Below, piece by piece: positions 17,526 to 18,298 of a DNA stretch of 18,298 nucleotides. How positions within the stretch are numbered: position 1 is the first letter of the stretch; each line of letters begins with the position of its first letter. The stretch comes from Chromera velia (lineage: Eukaryota > Sar > Chromeraceae). The notes beneath the pieces were generated by a model that was given only the letters and a program-made list of their open reading frames with translations, was not told the DNA's origin and did no database searches. The position numbers were made by a program, and so were the translations under genes. Location: the NCBI GenBank assembly GCA_018398765.1, contig JAHBMJ010002524.1:1-18298 (forward strand), read 5' to 3'.

Positions 17526-18298
17526 GCAGAAAGACTCTTTTTTGCGCTGAAAAGTAAGATCACATCAGCAGGAGAGATTCCCCCAGCCACTTGCTTCCAT
17601 TGGTTTAAACAGACAGTGTATGCCGTATGGCTGTATGGCTGTGAAGTGCATTCACATTCGCAGGAGTCTTTAGCAGACTTCGATCGATTGCAGGGGAGGT
17701 TCATTCGATGGGTTTTCCAGTTGAAAGAGAAAGAAAGCATACACACAACCTTTTTGGAGGCAGGCTTGCTCCCCATTGACTTAGTTGTAGCTCAGAGAAT
17801 GCTGTTGTGGGCACAAAAAGTTCTGAAGAAAGCAAAAAATACACCAACAGGCCATGTGCTTGCCAAGTCAATTCAGGAGGGGGTGGACAGTGATTTGAAG
17901 GGGGGAAGACAACATCCTTTTCACTTTTTTCCTTATCTGAAGAAATGTGCTCAAACTTTTTTTCCACACAGACAAAGCAACCCTTTTTGTATCAGGAAAG
18001 AGCCAGAAGCAGCAGGAAGACAGCCGGCATTTGAACAGAGAGACCGGATAGTAAGATGGGTTAGCGTACTACAGAGAGAATCGGTGGCAAAAAGAAAGAA
18101 CGAAGTCTTTGCGGAAAGAATAGAGAGCGCAATGCAAAAGAGAAAAGAAAATAAGAGAAAAGAATTGCAAGAAAGATCACTGATGCATCCGATTCACACT
18201 GTAATATCAAACGGAAACCGCTTGAACTTATGGCTGCACAGCAAACAGACAGATGAAAGAAACAGAGAAAACGGTCTCTCAATTGAGAGAGAAAGCAT
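17526..18298 (+). pseudogene. LINE ORF2, C-terminal region, open to the window edge
   Basis: A single-base loss near 17524 moves the homology into the next frame, which stays open for 257 codons to the end of the window. It gives ERLFFALKSKI, VWLYGCEVH (the usual L-Y-G-x-E block after LINE RT), LQGRFIRWVFQL and LEAGLLPIDLVVAQRMLLW, then a basic helical tail. The earlier frame ends at TGA 17548-17550. No Cys-rich zinc knuckle is seen before the window ends. The real stop codon and 3' tail are outside. Confidence 0.88.

Larger units (their letters stand above)
14580..18298 (+). mobile_element. Non-LTR retrotransposon (LINE), endonuclease plus RT, 3' end outside window
   Basis: An APE-type endonuclease, a charged linker, a reverse transcriptase with FADD box and a C-terminal region follow in the order of LINE ORF2 proteins. 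YIND-M-P after the QG-GP-SLF block is reminiscent of the Jockey/CR1/I group, but I cannot assign a clade. Two frameshifts (about 16090-16099 and near 17524) and five in-frame TAG/TAA codons break it. No ORF1 is seen upstream. The element may start near 14484, just after the 339-bp repeat, with a pyrimidine-rich tract ending in TGCAG at about 14506. Confidence 0.95.

Overview
The window looks like repeat-rich nuclear DNA of a eukaryote, most likely a protist or alga. It shows GT-AG introns with pyrimidine-rich acceptors, a Ty3/gypsy-type retroelement, a LINE-type retroelement, microsatellites and many decayed reading frames, and no bacterial operon structure. A chromerid or other alveolate alga is my guess from general style only; nothing here proves the lineage.

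Layout. Positions 1 to about 5500 hold, on the minus strand, a Ty3/gypsy-like element cut by the window edge inside integrase. Pol (1-3278) stays in one frame and shows protease, reverse transcriptase, RNase H and the start of integrase, broken by six in-frame stops but no frameshift. Gag (about 3228-5505) has a capsid-like core, two zinc knuckles and a Pro/Gln-rich linker, spread over changing frames. Positions 6020-6450 hold a 79-bp tandem array. A tRNA-like sequence (7007-7078, minus) and a LINE endonuclease fragment (7178-7561, plus) follow, then CT and TA microsatellites.

A 339-bp repeat occurs twice in opposite orientation (7950-8288 and 14145-14483). The two copies are about 91% identical and enclose 5.9 kb of gene-like fragments: a clean minus-strand exon of unknown function (8759-9127), a probable last exon with an acidic tract and an AK-rich tail (10082-10341, minus), a four-exon plus-strand gene model with consistent intron phases but four internal stops (10591-12513), and a minus-strand decayed reading frame (12923-13534).

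From 14580 to the end runs a plus-strand LINE. Its apurinic-type endonuclease is open and has the expected motifs. After a K/E-rich linker come a reverse transcriptase with an intact FADD box and the usual C-terminal region, interrupted by two frameshifts and five TAG/TAA codons.

The signal tying the window together is a transition-type lesion pattern. In the gypsy element several catalytic acidic residues read as Asn or Lys, each one G-to-A change away. Internal stops are mostly TAA/TAG where Gln or Trp would fit. The two inverted 339-bp copies differ by about 30 substitutions, about 26 of them transitions, with no indel. Deamination-type hypermutation (RIP-like or APOBEC-like), methylation-driven decay, RNA editing and stop-codon reassignment are competing explanations. 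The lost catalytic residues and the presence of TGA stops favour mutation.
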